Source of the DNA: Larix sibirica
Lineage: Eukaryota; Streptophyta; Pinopsida; Pinales; Pinaceae
Direction of reading: 5' to 3'
NCBI GenBank assembly: GCA_004151065.3
Contig: NWUY0300029197.1
Coordinates: 22,460 to 56,098 of the forward strand
DNA: 33,639 bases
Each line of letters starts with the position of its first letter. Position 1 is the first letter of the stretch. Below, in pieces: positions 20,231 to 30,514 of the stretch. Position numbers and translations under genes: made by a program. The notes below the pieces were generated by a model that saw nothing but the letters and a program-made list of their open reading frames with translations, had not been told where the DNA came from and searched no databases.

Positions 20231-21407
20231 GATGTAGGATCATATTTCAAAAGCCAACATTTGACCTCTAGAATGTCTTCTAAATTTTCTAAAGGGAGTG
20301 GGTTCCTTTAATTATAATTTGAATTTGTTTTGGATTTTGAGAGATAACATTAGAGTTAGTTCGAAAGTAAGGGATCTGTTTTCCCAAAATTGGCTTGCAA
20401 TTGTTATTTTGAGTGGGTCAATAGAGCAATTAGAAGATTTAGGGATTGGATGTGATTTTTCCTAATTAAATGATTTGATCCTTCCATAGTGGATCATGAT
20501 CATATCATCCAATTGAGTATAAAAGCACATTTTAAGCTTTGTAATTGTCGAATTTGGAGTGGCGTGGTTGTGAATGAATTTGAATACATTGTGTATTCAA
20601 TTATGTGTTATGTTTATCACTCTCCTCTTTCCATTAAATCTCTAAGTGTTTAATGAAGCTCAAACCATCAACATCTAACTTCATCTAATATGAAAGTTCT
20701 TTCATTGGGTGAATATAAGTCTTAGCCTTATAAACATCAGAGTTTAAGGAAGGTGAGAGGTTGGTCCCATCACTTGATGACCATAATCGTGATACTATGT
20801 TAAATAAGTTATGGTTTCATTAATTTGTAGTAACTAGACTTATTTCCCATCGTTTAAGTCTATGTTAAAATTCTGAAACCGGAGGAAGCTTAAATCACCG
20901 ATGGCAACCGCCAAATCGAGCATGAGAAGGAATTAGTGTTCACTGATGCAGAATGGGATCCTGTCGTCCACAATTTTCTTCAATCGACGATAAAGAAGGG
21001 AGATCAGAAGATGAAATAGATCGATGGATAATTTCCCTCTCACCTTCTGATACCAATTTTGAAAGTGGTTTTGACATGGTGTTATATGGTGGACATCAAC
21101 ACATAAAAGTGGGTTAGTTTAAACCACTACTTCCACTTCCCTTTACTACTACCTTTTAGCACTCGATTTTAAGGTTATGGTCACTTGTTCACTTAGTGAT
21201 CTATGAGAGTTTGCGTTATATGTTATATACATTAGAACAAATATAGCTTCAATGCCAAACTTTGAATTCTTGTTTTTTTGTTAAGAATTCTAGTGTGACA
21301 GAGTTCTAAGAGAAAGACAATCTATATTAAGTGAAGTGGCACATAGACACATAGAAGAAGTTTGTAGAACTCGTATGAAAGGAAAGTTATTTTTATCACC
21401 TGCACCA
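20231..21407 (+). repeat. 5' LTR (1177 bp)
   Basis: This is a direct repeat of 26058-27254. The two copies align along their whole length with many substitutions and small indels; by eye they are roughly 80-85% identical, not computed. This implies a very old insertion. The LTR starts with TG and ends with CA. It would carry the element's promoter and transcription end signals. Confidence 0.85.
20518..20525 (+). promoter_or_regulatory. Candidate LTR TATA box
   Basis: TATAAAAG lies in the 5' LTR, with an equivalent TATAAAAA in the 3' LTR at 26348-26355. Conservation of the word in both copies supports a promoter role. Confidence 0.5.
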
Positions 21408-21411
21408 TTTT

Positions 21412-21423
21412 TGGTATAAAATC
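21412..21423 (+). other. Primer binding site remnant (initiator tRNA-Met type)
   Basis: TGGTATAAAATC lies four bases after the 5' LTR end. It matches the common plant PBS TGGTATCAGAGC at 9 of 12 positions. This is the site where minus-strand DNA synthesis is primed. Confidence 0.65.
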
Positions 21424-21470
21424 AAGAATCAATTCTTGTAGGAGTAGGAGAAGATTTTCTTTGTCAAGGG

Positions 21471-22189
21471 ATGGAATTCAAAATATGTGGAAGAGGTCAA
21501 GGTCGAGGAAGACTAATCGTGAGTGCAAAGTTACTTGAAGATGTGAGAAGTCTTCAAGCGTGACTAGAAGCCATGGAAATTGCTCAACAACATGATGTTG
21601 ACATAGAAAATGTCAGTGATATACATGAAGAGCCTTCAATAGAAGGTACAGATCATGTTGAAGAAATTGCATAGATAAGACTGCCCAAATCAGTGTTGAG
21701 GGATAACTGTAGACCCAAAACAAAAGTGCCTATATATGAAGGTAGTTTAAATGTTGAGGAGTTGGTTGAATGGGTAAGTGCTATGGACAAATACTTCGGG
21801 TATAAAGAAGTTGATGAAGATAAGAGAGTCAAATTTGCAGTGACCAGACTAAAAGGTCATGCAACTCTTTGATGGGATGGTGTGCAGGATGAGAGGAAGA
21901 ACAAAGGCAAGATAAATATTACAAATTGGAACAAAATGGTGGTCAAGTTAAAAGGTAAAAATTTTCCCGAAGTTTATCATTTTTTTTTGTTTAAGTAAAT
22001 GCAGAATTTGAGACAGAGGTTAATGTCTGTTAGAGAATACACTGAAGAATTTTATGAACATATAGAAGACACCTCTGAAAAAGTTGCTAGATATATTGAT
22101 GGTTTAAGGCTTGACATTCAATATGAGATAAGTTTATTTTCTCAAGGACAGTAGAGGCATATCAATTTGCCTTAAAGGATGGAGAAAAG
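21471..22189 (+). pseudogene. Ty3/gypsy gag capsid region
   Basis: The frame from ATG 21471 starts MEFKICGRGQGRGRLIVSAK, an Arg/Gly-rich start typical for this type of gag. It then carries the retrotransposon gag domain: IYEGSLNVEELVEWVSAMDK, KRVKFAVTRLKGHATL, WDGVQ, MQNLRQRLMSVREYTEEFYE and ARYIDGLRLDIQYEI. In-frame stops occur at 21561 (TGA), near 21672 (TAG), near 21870 (TGA, where Trp is usual) and near 21997 (TAA). A frameshift near 22140 moves the reading to the frame of the next segment. Gag forms the virus-like particle. Confidence 0.85.
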
Positions 22190-22441
22190 ATGGCCAGAAG
22201 ACAAAGTCATCAGGGAAGAGGTCGATGTACAACCAAAGGTCGAGGACATCAGGTTGAAAAGAACAAGTTTTCACTTTTGAAAGAGGAGACTGGTAACTCA
22301 AACCAGCAAGGGAAATCCTCCAAAGGAAGTGATTTCATAGAAAGAAAACCTTACCCAAGGGGTAGAGGTAGAGGTAAATTTTATGCATTTGGATGTTTTA
22401 GATGCAATAAAATTAGACATATATCATTTAAATGTCCATAA
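22148..22441 (+). pseudogene. Gag nucleocapsid with intact CCHC zinc knuckle
   Basis: The frame 22148-22441 continues gag (VEAYQFALKDGEKMARRQSH) into an Arg/Gly/Lys-rich basic segment and ends in CFRCNKIRHISFKC at 22394-22435. This is a complete C-x2-C-x4-H-x4-C knuckle, although the usual Gly before His is Arg. It binds element RNA. TAA at 22439-22441 interrupts the frame, which then carries on into the protease segment. Confidence 0.85.
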
Positions 22442-22990
22442 AACAATCCTATAGGTTAGGGAAGAGCATACATTGCTCAAGCTAGTGAGGAAATTATGAA
22501 GTCATATACACATGAGAATGCACTAGAGATTGGTGAGTCTTTGTTGATGAAGAGAGTTTTATTGAAGCTAGCCAAGGAGATCAAAGAAAAAGGACAAAGG
22601 AAAATATTGTCTAGGACTGTTTGCAAAGCAAAAGGTAAGTGTTTTAAAGTTTTCATTGATAGTGGTAGTACTGATAATTTAGTATCCATAGAAATGGTTG
22701 AAAAGTTGGACTTGAAGAAGGTCATACATCCTACTCAATACAGGGTATCTTGGTTGCAAAAGGACATCAAATTTTGGTTAATGAGCAGTGTGACTCTGGA
22801 GTCCAGATTGGAAGCTACAAAGACAAGGTACTTTGTAACATCATGCCCATGGATGTTTATCATATTTTGTTGGGTAGGCCTTGGTAGTATGACAAAAAGG
22901 AAATACATGCTGGAAGGAATAACCTTTAAACTTTTGAAAAAGATGGAGATAAGCATACACTTTTTCCATTAAAAGAAGAAACTAAAGTTG
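22442..22990 (+). pseudogene. Ty3/gypsy aspartic protease
   Basis: This is in the same frame as the knuckle, after two stops. It reads NALEIGESLLMKRVLLK, KAKGKCFKVFIDSGSTDNLV and MVEKLDLKK. The active site DSGST is at 22658-22672. A frameshift near 22760 follows. In the new frame KGHQILVNEQC, IGSYKDKVLCNIMPMDVYHI and LLGRPW (flap-end ILLG at 22864-22875) restore the family pattern. The active-site Asp and the ILLG motif are present but in different frames. Confidence 0.85.
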
Positions 22991-23960
22991 AAGAAAGGAG
23001 TCCTAAAGTGCTATTAATCAGTGGAAAGGAATTTCTGCAAGGAATAAAAAAAGAGGACATAAATTTTGCTTTAATTAGTAACCCAAAGGTAATTCTTACT
23101 AGCACTAATTTGAATGAGTTGACTAAAGAAATTTATGATATATTGGATGAATTTGTTGATATAGTTGTAGATGACTTACCAAATGAGTTACCACCAGTGA
23201 GAAGTATACTATCATCATATAGATCTTATTCTTTTAGAAAGTTTAACAAACAAGGAAGCATATAGGATGACTCCCAAAGAGAATGAAGAAATAAGAAATC
23301 AAGTGCAGGAGTTGCTTGACAAAGGATTGGTGAAAGAAAGTTTAATCCCATGTGTTGAGCCAACAATTTTAAGTCTAAAGAAGGATGGAAGATGGAGATT
23401 GTGCAGAGATTCTCGAGCCATAAACACAATCACAATTAGGTACATATTTCTATTACCTTGTATGGATGCTTTAATGGATTGTTTGGGTGGTGCAAAGTAT
23501 TTCTCAAAGATAGATATGAAGAGTGGTTATCATCAGATTAGGATGAGAGAAGGAGATGGAGTGGAAAACAACCTTCAAAACAAATGATGGACTATATGAA
23601 TGGCTAGTCATGCCTTTTGGTTTGACAAATGCTCCAGNTTCAAGACAAAGGAAGGATTGTTTGAATGGCTAGTCATGCCTTTTGGTTTGACTAATGCACC
23701 CAGCACATTCATGAGATTGATGAATGAGGTTCTTAAGGAAATCATTGGAAATTTTGTCATAGTTTATTTGGATGACATTTTGATTTACAGTCAGTCAAGA
23801 GAAGAGCATTTAAGACATCTAAATTTTTTCTTGAAGAAGTTGCATCAAGAAAATATGTTGAGAAGTGTTATTTTATGCAGAAATAATTTATTTACTTGGG
23901 ATTTCTTATATATTGAGAAGGGTTGAAGATGGATCCATAAAAGGTTAAGGCCATAATAGA
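22991..23960 (+). pseudogene. Ty3/gypsy reverse transcriptase with an internal duplicated block
   Basis: Blocks in order: LLISGKEFLQGI; YDILDEFVDIVVDDLPNELP (23125-23190); MTPKENEEIRNQVQELLDKG; KKDGRWRLCRDSRAIN; GGAKYFSKIDMKSGYHQIRM (RT block with the first catalytic Asp, KID); [20 protein letters not shown]; and the catalytic box YLDD at 23765-23776. An extra base near 23556 shifts the frame. The [18 protein letters not shown] block occurs twice, separated by one N at 23638. A further frame break occurs after 23926, where thumb sequence continues (EVRSFHGLASFYIKSI). This polymerase copies element RNA into DNA. Confidence 0.9.
23574..23703 (+). repeat. Duplicated RT block around a single N
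   Basis: Copy 1 (23574-23637) and copy 2 (23639-23703) both encode the [13 protein letters not shown] block but differ at several bases (for example caaatgatggactat against caaaggaaggattgt). The single N at 23638 lies exactly between them. This pattern suggests an assembly join of two related sequences more than a natural tandem duplication. Confidence 0.8.
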
Positions 23961-24600
23961 GTGGCCTTCTCCAAAGAATATTTTTGAGGTAAGAAGCTTT
24001 CATGGTTTGGCAAGTTTTTACATAAAGTCTATCAATAATTTCAGTAAGATTTGTGCTCCACTAGTGGAGATAATTAAAAAAGACAAACAACCTTTTCAAT
24101 GGATAGTAGTGGCTGAAAAATGATTCCAATTACTTAAGAAGAAAATTACAAAACAACCAATCTTGGCATTGCCGGACTTCAATAAATTATTCTAGGTAAA
24201 GTGTGATGCAAGTGGAATGGCAATTGGTCTTGTTTTAAATCAAGATGACAAGCCCATATATAGCTTACTTTAGAGAGAATTTAAATGATGCCAAACATAA
24301 ATATGCATCCTATGACAAAGAATTATATGACATAGTACAAGCATTGAAGAAATGGAGGCATTATCTAATACCTAAAGAATTTATTTTGTATCCTGACAAC
24401 CATGCTTTACAGTTCACCACTCAACAAGCTAAATTAAATCAAAAGCATGTCAAGTGGGTTGAATTTCTACGAAGTTTCAATTTTGTTCTTAAACATATTA
24501 GTGGGAAAGCTAACAATATTGCAGATTCTTTGAGAAGGAGAAATTTGGTTTTGCGGGAATACCATATCAGTTTGTTGGGGTTTGATCATTTGAAGGAGAT
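23960..24600 (+). pseudogene. Ty3/gypsy RT thumb and RNase H
   Basis: The thumb segment (KAIIEWPSPKNIFEVRSFHG-like, about 23940-24140) is followed by CDASGMAIGLVLNQD (24201-24245), which holds the first RNase H Asp. After a frameshift come AYFRENLNDAKHKYASYDKE, LYDIVQALKKWRHYLIPKEF, YPDNHALQF, LNQKHVKWVEFLRSFNFVLK and the terminal NNIADSLRRRN. The acidic residues D, E, D, D of the family can all be found, though split between frames. It removes template RNA during reverse transcription. Confidence 0.85.
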
Positions 24601-24699
24601 GTATAAGGGTGATCTAGATTTTAGGGAAGCTTATGAATCATGTGAAAATCCAATTAGCAAGGATAAAATCCCATGGTTGGATTACATGATACAAGAAGT

Positions 24700-25860
24700 A
24701 TTGTTGTTCAAAGGAAACACGTTATGTATTCCAAGATGCTCCATGAGGGAGAATCTATTGCATGAAAAAGGTGGTGGCTTGGAAGGACACTTTGGATAGG
24801 ATAAAATTTATTCTCAGCTCAATAATTTTTACTATTGGCAAGGTATGCGGGATAATGTAAAAATATTTGTGGAGAAGTGAAGAATTTGTCAGCATGATAA
24901 ATGAAGAAGTTAGAATACAGGCTTGTATCAACCTTTACCAATTCCAAGTAGACCTTAGAATTCTGGGAGGATGGATTTTATATTGGGTTTACCTAAGACT
25001 CAAAGAAGTAATGACTCAATTTTAGTTGTTGTGGATAGATTTTCAAAGATGGATAATTTATACCATGTTTTAAAACAAGTGATGGAACTCATGTAGCAAA
25101 TTTATTCTTTAAAGATGTTGCGAGGTTGCATGGACTTCCTAAAAGCATAGTTTTAGATAGGGATACCATATTTGTAGGACATTTATGGAGAAATTTGTGG
25201 AAGAAGATGGAAACAAATCTAAATTTTAGTTCAGTTTACCACCCACAGTTTGATGGACAAGTAGAGGTGGTAAACAAGAGTTTGGGAAATATTTTGAGGA
25301 GTTTGGCTAGTGAACATCCCAAGCATTGGGATCATGTAATTTCTCAAGCAAAGTTTGCTTACAATGATTCATCAATTAGAAGAACAAGTTTAATTCCATT
25401 CTAGATCATGTATGGAATGCACCCAAGAGGGGTCTATGAATTGAGGAACTTGGGTAAAGTAGCGATGAGGAGTGATGAAGGTGAAGATTTTGCTACAACC
25501 ATGCAAGAATTACATGAACAAGTGAAGAAACAACTATAGGAAAGCGGTAGCAAGTATAACAAGTTGAACTTTGAAGTTGGTGACTTGGTGTTAGCACATC
25601 TGAGAAATGAGAGATTTCCCAAGGGGGAATATAACAAGTTGAAGTTAAAGAAAATTGGACCTTGTAAAATTGTGAGGAATTTTTCTTCAAATGCTTATGA
25701 GATTGAATTTCCACTTAATATTGGAATATCTCCAATTTTCAATGTTGCAGATTTGTATCCTAACAAGGGAAGTGAAGAAGAGAAGTCGGTAGATGCACCT
25801 GATATTGGGAAGGATCAGATAGTTCAGTGGGAAAAACAAATACCTACAACAAAGCCATAG
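24700..25860 (+). pseudogene. Ty3/gypsy integrase (zinc finger, DDE core, C-terminal domain)
   Basis: The zinc-finger region is LLHEKGGGLEGHFG (both His present), then FYYWQGMRDNVKIFVEK, where a TGA replaces the first Cys of C-x2-C in RICQH. The core has [20 protein letters not shown] (first Asp), GLPKSIVLDRDTIFVGHLW (second Asp) and YHPQFDGQVEVVNKSLGNIL (Glu), so the D, D, E residues are kept although the frames are broken. The C-terminal part reads FEVGDLVLAHLRNERFPKGE, KKIGPCKIV and ISPIFNVADLYPN. In-frame stops occur at about 24799, 24879, 25402 and 25537. Confidence 0.9.
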
Positions 25861-25884
25861 CAGATTGATAAAGTTTCGAATCAG

Positions 25885-26034
25885 AAAATGGTTAAAACGA
25901 CAAGGGGCAAGGAATATTTCCAATATTTAGTCAAATGGAAAGATCATCCATTAGAATATGCTACATGGATGACTGTTATAGGGATACAGAAGCATGGAAA
26001 CAATGTAGAAGAACTCATGGATAAGAGTCCATGA
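25885..26034 (+). pseudogene. C-terminal chromodomain of the integrase
   Basis: TTRGKEYFQYLVKWKDHPLE followed by YATW, and ending VEELMDKSP before a TGA, matches the C-terminal chromodomain of plant chromoviruses. That domain is thought to bind modified histone tails and steer integration to heterochromatin. The Trp of VKWK and the Trp of ATW, typical conserved positions, are present. Confidence 0.8.
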
Positions 26035-26039
26035 ACAAA

Positions 26040-26057
26040 TCTTGTTCCTTGGGAGTA
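26040..26057 (+). other. Polypurine-tract region before the 3' LTR
   Basis: The bases ttgggagta directly precede the 3' LTR start TGATGTAGG. This is the expected place for the plus-strand primer. It is short and interrupted, so the match is weak. Confidence 0.45.
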
Positions 26058-27254
26058 TGATGTAGGAGCATCTTTCAAAATCCAACATTTGGCCTCTATA
26101 AGGTCTTCTAAATTTTCCAAAGGGAGTGGGTTCCCTTAATTGTAATTTGAATTTGTTTTGGATTCTAAGAGATAAAGTTAAAGTTAGTTCGAAAATGAGG
26201 GATTTGTTTTCCCAAAATTGGTTTGTAATTGATTTTTTGAGTGGGTCGATAGAGCAATTAGAAGATTTAGGGATTGGGTGTGATTCTTCCTAAAAATAAA
26301 TGATTTGATCCATCCTTAGTGGATCATGATAATATCATCTCACTGCATATAAAAACATAGTTTAAGGTCTGTAATCGTCGAATTTGGAGTGTCGTGGTTG
26401 TGAATGAATTTGAATGCATTGTGCAATCAATTATGTGTTATGTTTATCACTCTCCTCTTTCCATCAATTCTCTAAGTGTTTAATAAATATCAAACCCTTG
26501 AAATATGAGTTCATCCAATCGATAGGTTCATTCGCTAGGTGAATTTAAATCTTATCCTTATAAACATAAGAGTTTGTTATTAAGGAAGGTGAGAGGTTGG
26601 TCCCATCACTTGATGACTAGAATCATGATACTATGTTAAATAAGTTGTGGTTTCGTTAATCTAGAGCATCCAGACTTATTTAACATCTTTTAAGTCTATG
26701 TTAAAATCTTGATGTCGAAGGAATCTTAAATCGGTGTTGGCAACTACCAAATCGAGTAGGAGAAGGAATTAGTGTTCATTGAGGCAACATGGGATCTTGT
26801 TGTTCACAATTTTATTCAATCGACAAAAAAGAAGGGAGATCAGAAGATGAAATAGATCGAGGGATAATTTTCCTCTCGCCTTCCCATACCACTTTTGAAA
26901 GCAGTTTTGACGTGGCATTATATGGTGGACATTGACACATAAAATTGGGTTAGTTTAAACGACTATTTCCACCTCTCATTATTGCTACCTTTTACCACTC
27001 AGTTGTAAGGTTATGGTCACCTGTTCGCTTAGTGATCTATGAGAGTTTGATCCTAAGTGCAATTATATATTATATACATAGAAACAGATATAACGTTAGC
27101 ACAAGACTTTGAAACCTTAGTTTTTTGTTAAGAATTCTAGTGTGACAGAGTTCTAAGAGAAAGACAATCTATATTAAGTGAAGTGGCACATAGACATAGA
27201 GACTAAGTATGCAAAACTTGTATGAAAGGCACGTTCTTTCTATCACATGCACCA
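26058..27254 (+). repeat. 3' LTR (1197 bp)
   Basis: Partner of 20231-21407. It shares an identical start (TGATGTAGGA) and an equivalent end (TGCACCA). Similarity stops sharply after the end, where the flanking sequence differs from the PBS region. Substitutions are spread over the whole length. Confidence 0.85.
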
Positions 27255-27259
27255 TCCAT

Positions 27260-28640
27260 TAACTCAACAATTGCAAACATTAAAGTAGTTATTTTTGTCA
27301 CCTTTGCTCTCTACCACACAAAAGTGGAAGATTGCATGAGAGCTCCACTCATGTATTGTTTCTTAGTTTCCATCTCCCTATCTCCCCCTCTTGTTGGTCT
27401 CGAACCCCCTTATGCTCTAACAAGTATTATGCATGTGCATCTTCCATTATATATTTTTTCCAATTTGTCATACAAGAACATCACATGTCAAACTATAGAC
27501 CTAACACGTCAAACAAGGAAAACACTTTAGAAAATGCCACTAAGTATAAGATTTATCATTCTCTAGTTAAGCTTTGGCCTTTAAGTCTGCACTATGAATC
27601 TACATAGGATATTTACATTATTTACATCATAGTGTGATTCAAAACCAATGTGCATGGCTTAACACTCGACAAATAACCATGCCATTATTTAATTGCATAA
27701 TTTGATCTAATATATACCAAGGGTCAAAACCAGGGTATTGCAATATAACCATGCTTCATTAACTCTACATTCTCAATGATGGTTCAGGATGTTTCACTAT
27801 TGGGACTCTTAGCACATTCCCCATTCAAGTTGATTCAAGTTGATTGAGTCAACTCCAACTTTAGTGATTAACTTAAAAACAACTAGCTATATTTTATATT
27901 TATAGAGAGTTCATTATAACTTAGGTTGACTTTGTAACTGCATTATTTGTGACAATCTTATTCATTTATTTGCCAAAATCATTAAACATCTCATATGTAA
28001 ATCATTATGCAATTTTGTAGTGATTACTAACAAGATCAAGCTCTATCATCACTCTCTTCACAATTTTGGGGCACAATAATTCCCTTATATCGCTTTGATC
28101 CCTATTATTCTTTGTATCAGAAACATATGTAGATTTAAACCAACATATTGTGCAATCCACGTGACGTTCTCTTGGCTTTGTGGTCTCTCTAATTTCATGT
28201 GTACTATAATTATGCATGTGTCACACATAACTCACTTAAATAACAGAACATAACTCAATATTCCTTATTCAATTCTTTTAGAACACTCATAACTTTTGCT
28301 TGGTTGAGTACATGTTCACATTACTTGACTCTTGTCACAACTACTCTCTGTGATCAACTTGGTTGCAATGTTTAGTGCAACATAAACAACACCCAACCAA
28401 TCTTCCCATACATTGAAGGGACTACACATCTTAGGTGACCGATCCTACCTTGTGTCCAGGTCAATGAGAATGAATATACAAGTGCCCGGTGATCTATTTA
28501 CAAACCTAAAATGATTTACATACACTATAATAAAAAATATATTGAATTATTGATGGACAATGATACACAAACAGTCATGTAATCTTAACAATTTAATTAA
28601 TATTAATCACATTATAAGTTAAAGATTATATATTATTTAT
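27260..28640. other. Intergenic stretch without recognised gene
   Basis: Mostly AT-rich with higher C content on plus. ORFs at 27222-27607 start inside the LTR end and have no motifs. The minus ORF 28005-28217 has a balanced composition but no family I recognise. A G-box (CACGTG, within ccacgtgacgt) lies at 28158-28163. Confidence 0.5.
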
Positions 28641-28920
28641 ATGAGTGTTTTATTGTGAGTATATTACAAATCCTCCCATGTTACTATGGGGTTTAATACC
28701 CATAAGATCCCCGTGATTGAATCCACTACAAGGTGGGGGTGCGCATCCAAACGGTGAATCACTTGAAAGGAAAACACCATAAGTCAAGAGCTTGCTTTTA
28801 AGGTAGCAATTTTCACTATCTATAACTTTCCATGAAAAGTGATGGTATGTGTAGTGGAAGCCACCACAACTGCAGTTGTTTTCAATTGCACAGAAACTCC
28901 AACACGGTGGTAGAAGATCG

Positions 28921-28944
28921 TGGCCTTGTTAATTAACAAGGCCA
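28921..28944. repeat. 24-bp perfect palindrome
   Basis: TGGCCTTGTTAA and its exact reverse complement TTAACAAGGCCA are joined without a spacer. A 12+12 perfect palindrome is unlikely by chance at any one place. It lies in a less AT-rich patch (about 28660-28960). It could be a protein-binding site, the core of a small inverted-repeat element, or a cruciform. I see no gene directly attached. Confidence 0.9.
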
Positions 28945-29322
28945 GGCTTACGTATTTACTTTTGAGATTTTGACCTTTAGTAGCATAGTTTACGAGAATA
29001 ATATTTGGCTCACACCGATGTAACGCTGTTTTTTTGTTGTGAAAACCAGGGCATATATAAGTGTGAATATCGTTAGTTTTTTTTCTTTATTTTTTCTAGC
29101 TGCACTGTTGCAACTTTGTTTTGGTTCAGGTGGTAGTTATTATATTGTTTTTTTGCTTTTTCTTTTTATATATAATATTGTTCATTGTATAGTTTAGTGA
29201 AATAGTTTGAGTTACTGAGTACTTCGAGATTCAAGCATGAGGCTGTCTTTGTTGTCCTTACCTGTCAAAGATCTTAATAAACACCAAGAAGTTTACACTA
29301 GTACTTTCCATGAAATGTGAAG

Positions 29323-29524
29323 AAATGCCTAATTTTCCTTTATAAAAACATTGTTCATTGTGTCATCCTCAGCTTCCTTGGTGGTCATAACTTTCTTCTT
29401 GTCAATAATTTCCTTTTCGTGAACAAATGCCTAATTTTCCTTTATAAAAGCATTGTCCATTGTGTCATCGTCAACTTCCTCAGTGGTCAGAGCTTTCTTG
29501 TCAATAATTTCCTTTCGTTTTTGG
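29323..29524. repeat. Tandem duplication, ~102-bp unit
   Basis: Unit 1 (29323-29424) and unit 2 (29425-29524, with a 3-bp deletion and several changes) both begin aaatgcctaattttcctttat. The length is 34 codons. On minus, both units read a Lys/Asp/Glu-rich pattern (KEIIDKK then EEVDDDTMDNAFIKEN) ended by a stop in each unit. On plus, they give a hydrophobic 70-residue ORF at 29317-29529. Neither looks like a known protein. Confidence 0.85.
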
Positions 29525-30514
29525 TTTAGGATCCTCTTCTCTACAGAAGGATGCCTCAAGGGCCATTCTTCTTCTTGTTCAATTCCTTCTTGCTTTGAAG
29601 TCACCAACATCTGCCTTGATATGTAGCAAGTTTTGCTGCCGATGAGAAGGGTTTATGAGTTGAACTATTTTCGTAAGGCCTAGATGACTACTCGAAACTC
29701 GTCAATCGATGGTTAGGTCCAGTCTCTCCATTATTCAGGCATATCTACTGCTCTAGTCTTCATCCATTTCAGCAGACCTTGTTTAATTTTGAATTGTGTC
29801 CTCCTTTTTCTGTAATAGAAAAACAGATTCGTTCTCTCTTAATTTTGGAACTTAAAATTCGGCTCTTGCAGCATATCTTTATGCTAAATTTGAAAGGTTC
29901 GGAGACCTTTAGGGGTGAAGTACAAGGTTTCTCCTTTTACAAAAGATGGAAGAAAATTGTAAAGAGTAACAAACCTCTTAAATTAAATTAAATATAAAAT
30001 ATATTTACATTGATAGGTGTTTATATTTTAGAATTTGGGGTGGACTAACAAATATATTTTTACTATATAGGATGAGACAAGGGTACTGTCTAGATTGATT
30101 TTATGGTAGTCATTTCAAATTAGAAATAAATAGTTATAAAAAAAAAAGAATATAAAAAATAACTAGTAGCTGAGGCAGAGGCAGGATAACTGGTACCTGA
30201 TGCATGGATAATCGTACCTGATACAACCAGTTTAACTAGAAAAAAACGTAGCTAAGGCATAAACAACGGCAAAGAACAAGTAATATATAACTTATTAGTG
30301 GCACTTAACTTGTGGACTATAATCTCCTTTATGTATATGTACTCATTAGCAAACTTAAATCAATTAACTATTGACATATTTTGTAAATTGCGCAGTGAAC
30401 ATTTATACTTGGGAAAATAAATAATATGTTGTTACCCATCCTACTCCATGAGGAACAGTGGCATAGGATGACTTTGTTTATACTGTGCTAATCTCAACCA
30501 CCATTGAAGTGTCT
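29525..30514. other. Intergenic stretch without recognised gene
   Basis: It contains a short plus ORF at 29779-29991 without motifs. A minus-strand Glu/Lys-rich frame near 29530-29600 (EQEEEWPLRHPSVEKRI) leads into the 102-bp repeat and may be part of a decayed gene. Confidence 0.45.

Larger units (their letters stand above)
20231..27254 (+). mobile_element. Near-complete Ty3/gypsy chromovirus (probably Galadriel-like), degraded
   Basis: Two long direct repeats (20231-21407 and 26058-27254) flank a 4.65-kb interior. The interior carries a tRNA-Met-like primer site, gag, protease, RT, RNase H, integrase, a chromodomain and a purine-rich tract, all on plus and in canonical order. The repeats begin TGATGTAGGA and end TGCACCA. 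Flanking pentamers CCCAT (20226-20230) and TCCAT (27255-27259) match at four of five positions, consistent with an old target duplication. The integrase tail (FPKGEYNKLKLKKIGPCKI, ISPIFNVADLYP) and the chromodomain suggest the Galadriel clade of plant chromoviruses; that name is from recollection of family style. All coding frames are interrupted. Confidence 0.9.

Noticed and set aside
25434-25923. Several minus-strand ORFs of 67-78 residues
   Set aside because: They are antisense to the integrase, which has well-preserved motifs on plus.
27222-27607. Plus ORFs of 91-102 residues
   Set aside because: They begin in or right after the 3' LTR, overlap each other in two frames and have no motif.
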